Shown here: piece by piece, positions 63,691 to 64,000 of the stretch
How positions within the stretch are numbered: the stretch's first letter is position 1
How the letters are laid out: each line of letters starts with the position of its first letter
Source: Siderastrea radians
Lineage: Eukaryota > Cnidaria > Anthozoa > Scleractinia > Rhizangiidae
Assembly: GCA_964017195.1 (NCBI GenBank)
Contig: OZ024894.1
Location: 926,001-990,000, forward strand
Length of the DNA: 64,000 nucleotides
Direction: 5' to 3'
Translations under genes and position numbers: made by a program
Notes under the pieces: model-generated
Database searches by the model: none
What the model was told of the DNA's origin: nothing
Seen by the model: the letters and a program-made list of their open reading frames with translations, nothing else

Positions 63691-64000
63691 GCAGGACACG
63701 TTTATATTGTTGACTACAAGGAGCTTGAGGGTATCAAACGAAGTGGAGAGGAGGGCGATTCCAAGTTCAGAGGTTATGCAGCAGAGCCTATTTGCTTATT
63801 TTACGTCAAGAGCTCCGGGGACCTCGTGCCTATTGCCATTCAGCTGTTCCAGCAGCCGAGTGACACCAACCCAATATGGACTCCTAACGATTCTCAATAT
63901 GATTGGCTGCTGGCAAAGATATGGCGATGTGGTTTCGTAATGCCGATCACCAAGTACATCAGGTTGTTGGAAATCACCAGTCCACCCAACACTAGTCTCG
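63691..64000 (+). CDS. Lipoxygenase internal exon, cut by the window end, with a frame break
   Basis: Animal lipoxygenases oxygenate polyunsaturated fatty acids such as arachidonate using a non-haem iron; corals use them for eicosanoids and, fused to allene oxide synthase, for oxylipins. After a TTTCCACCAG acceptor the exon encodes GHVYIVDYKELEGI, then AAEPICLFYVK, LVPIAIQLFQQ, NPIWTPNDSQYDWLLAKIW. This is the stretch just before the first iron-ligand helix. At about 63919-63928 the frame shifts: the expected continuation WFRNADHQVHQVV is readable two frames over, as if eight bases had been added. The final bases up to 64000 also do not give a clean match to the iron-binding helix. Earlier exons are not visible in the repeat-rich DNA to the left and later ones lie outside the window. 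It is a damaged copy, or a real gene with a consensus error. Confidence 0.8.

Overview
The window looks like nuclear DNA of a cnidarian, most likely an anthozoan such as a stony coral. The evidence is spliced metazoan genes with GT-AG introns, AT-rich intergenic DNA packed with short inverted-repeat transposons, astacin metalloproteases with C-terminal ShKT exons (a typical cnidarian architecture), an animal-type lipoxygenase exon, and intronless rhodopsin-like GPCRs of the kind cnidarians carry in large numbers. No rRNA gene, convincing tRNA gene, CRISPR array or prokaryotic operon is visible.

Layout. 0-2.7 kb: a Crypton-type tyrosine recombinase ORF followed by two large palindromes. 2.7-6.3 kb: non-coding DNA whose ends look like inverted copies of each other. 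6.6-7.4 kb: a small single-exon membrane protein with a hairpin-bearing 94-bp tandem repeat downstream. 9.5-12.1 kb (minus): NAD(P)HX epimerase in three exons, the clearest spliced housekeeping gene here. 15.5-18.3 kb (minus): a damaged astacin gene, copy C. 22.1-23.0 kb (plus): an intronless enoyl-CoA hydratase/isomerase of bacterial appearance. 25-42 kb (plus): a tandem duplication of an astacin gene (copies A and B, both decayed), with a truncated non-LTR retrotransposon in intron 1 of A and (ATTC)n microsatellites in intron 2 of both; B ends in an ShKT exon. 42.8-45 kb: inverted-repeat elements. 45.8-46.8 and 56.2-57.1 kb (minus): two paralogous class A GPCRs. 47.5-48.3 kb (minus): an orphan ShKT exon plus a 3'UTR exon. 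51.5-52.2 kb (plus): a three-exon gene for a short protein resembling the HTH_40 domain at the C-terminus of WRN/RecQ helicases. 53.7-54.5 kb (minus): a broken cysteine-peptidase-like ORF. 57.6-63.5 kb: MITEs, a pogo-like element and (GGTAT)n microsatellites. 63.7-64.0 kb: a lipoxygenase exon running off the end.

How the parts relate. NAD(P)HX epimerase and the hydratase/isomerase are independent metabolic genes. The astacin cluster is one family copied in both orientations and then eroded by small indels, one nonsense change, exon loss and transposon insertion. The two GPCRs are another local duplication. Many interrupted frames differ from their relatives by only one or a few bases, so real pseudogenisation and consensus errors must be kept apart. 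The least conventional pieces are the stand-alone HTH_40-like gene, the neighbouring cysteine-peptidase-like ORF, the bacterial-looking hydratase and the 15-residue repeat ORF at 36.3 kb. Domain calls rest on motif recognition by eye; no database search was run.
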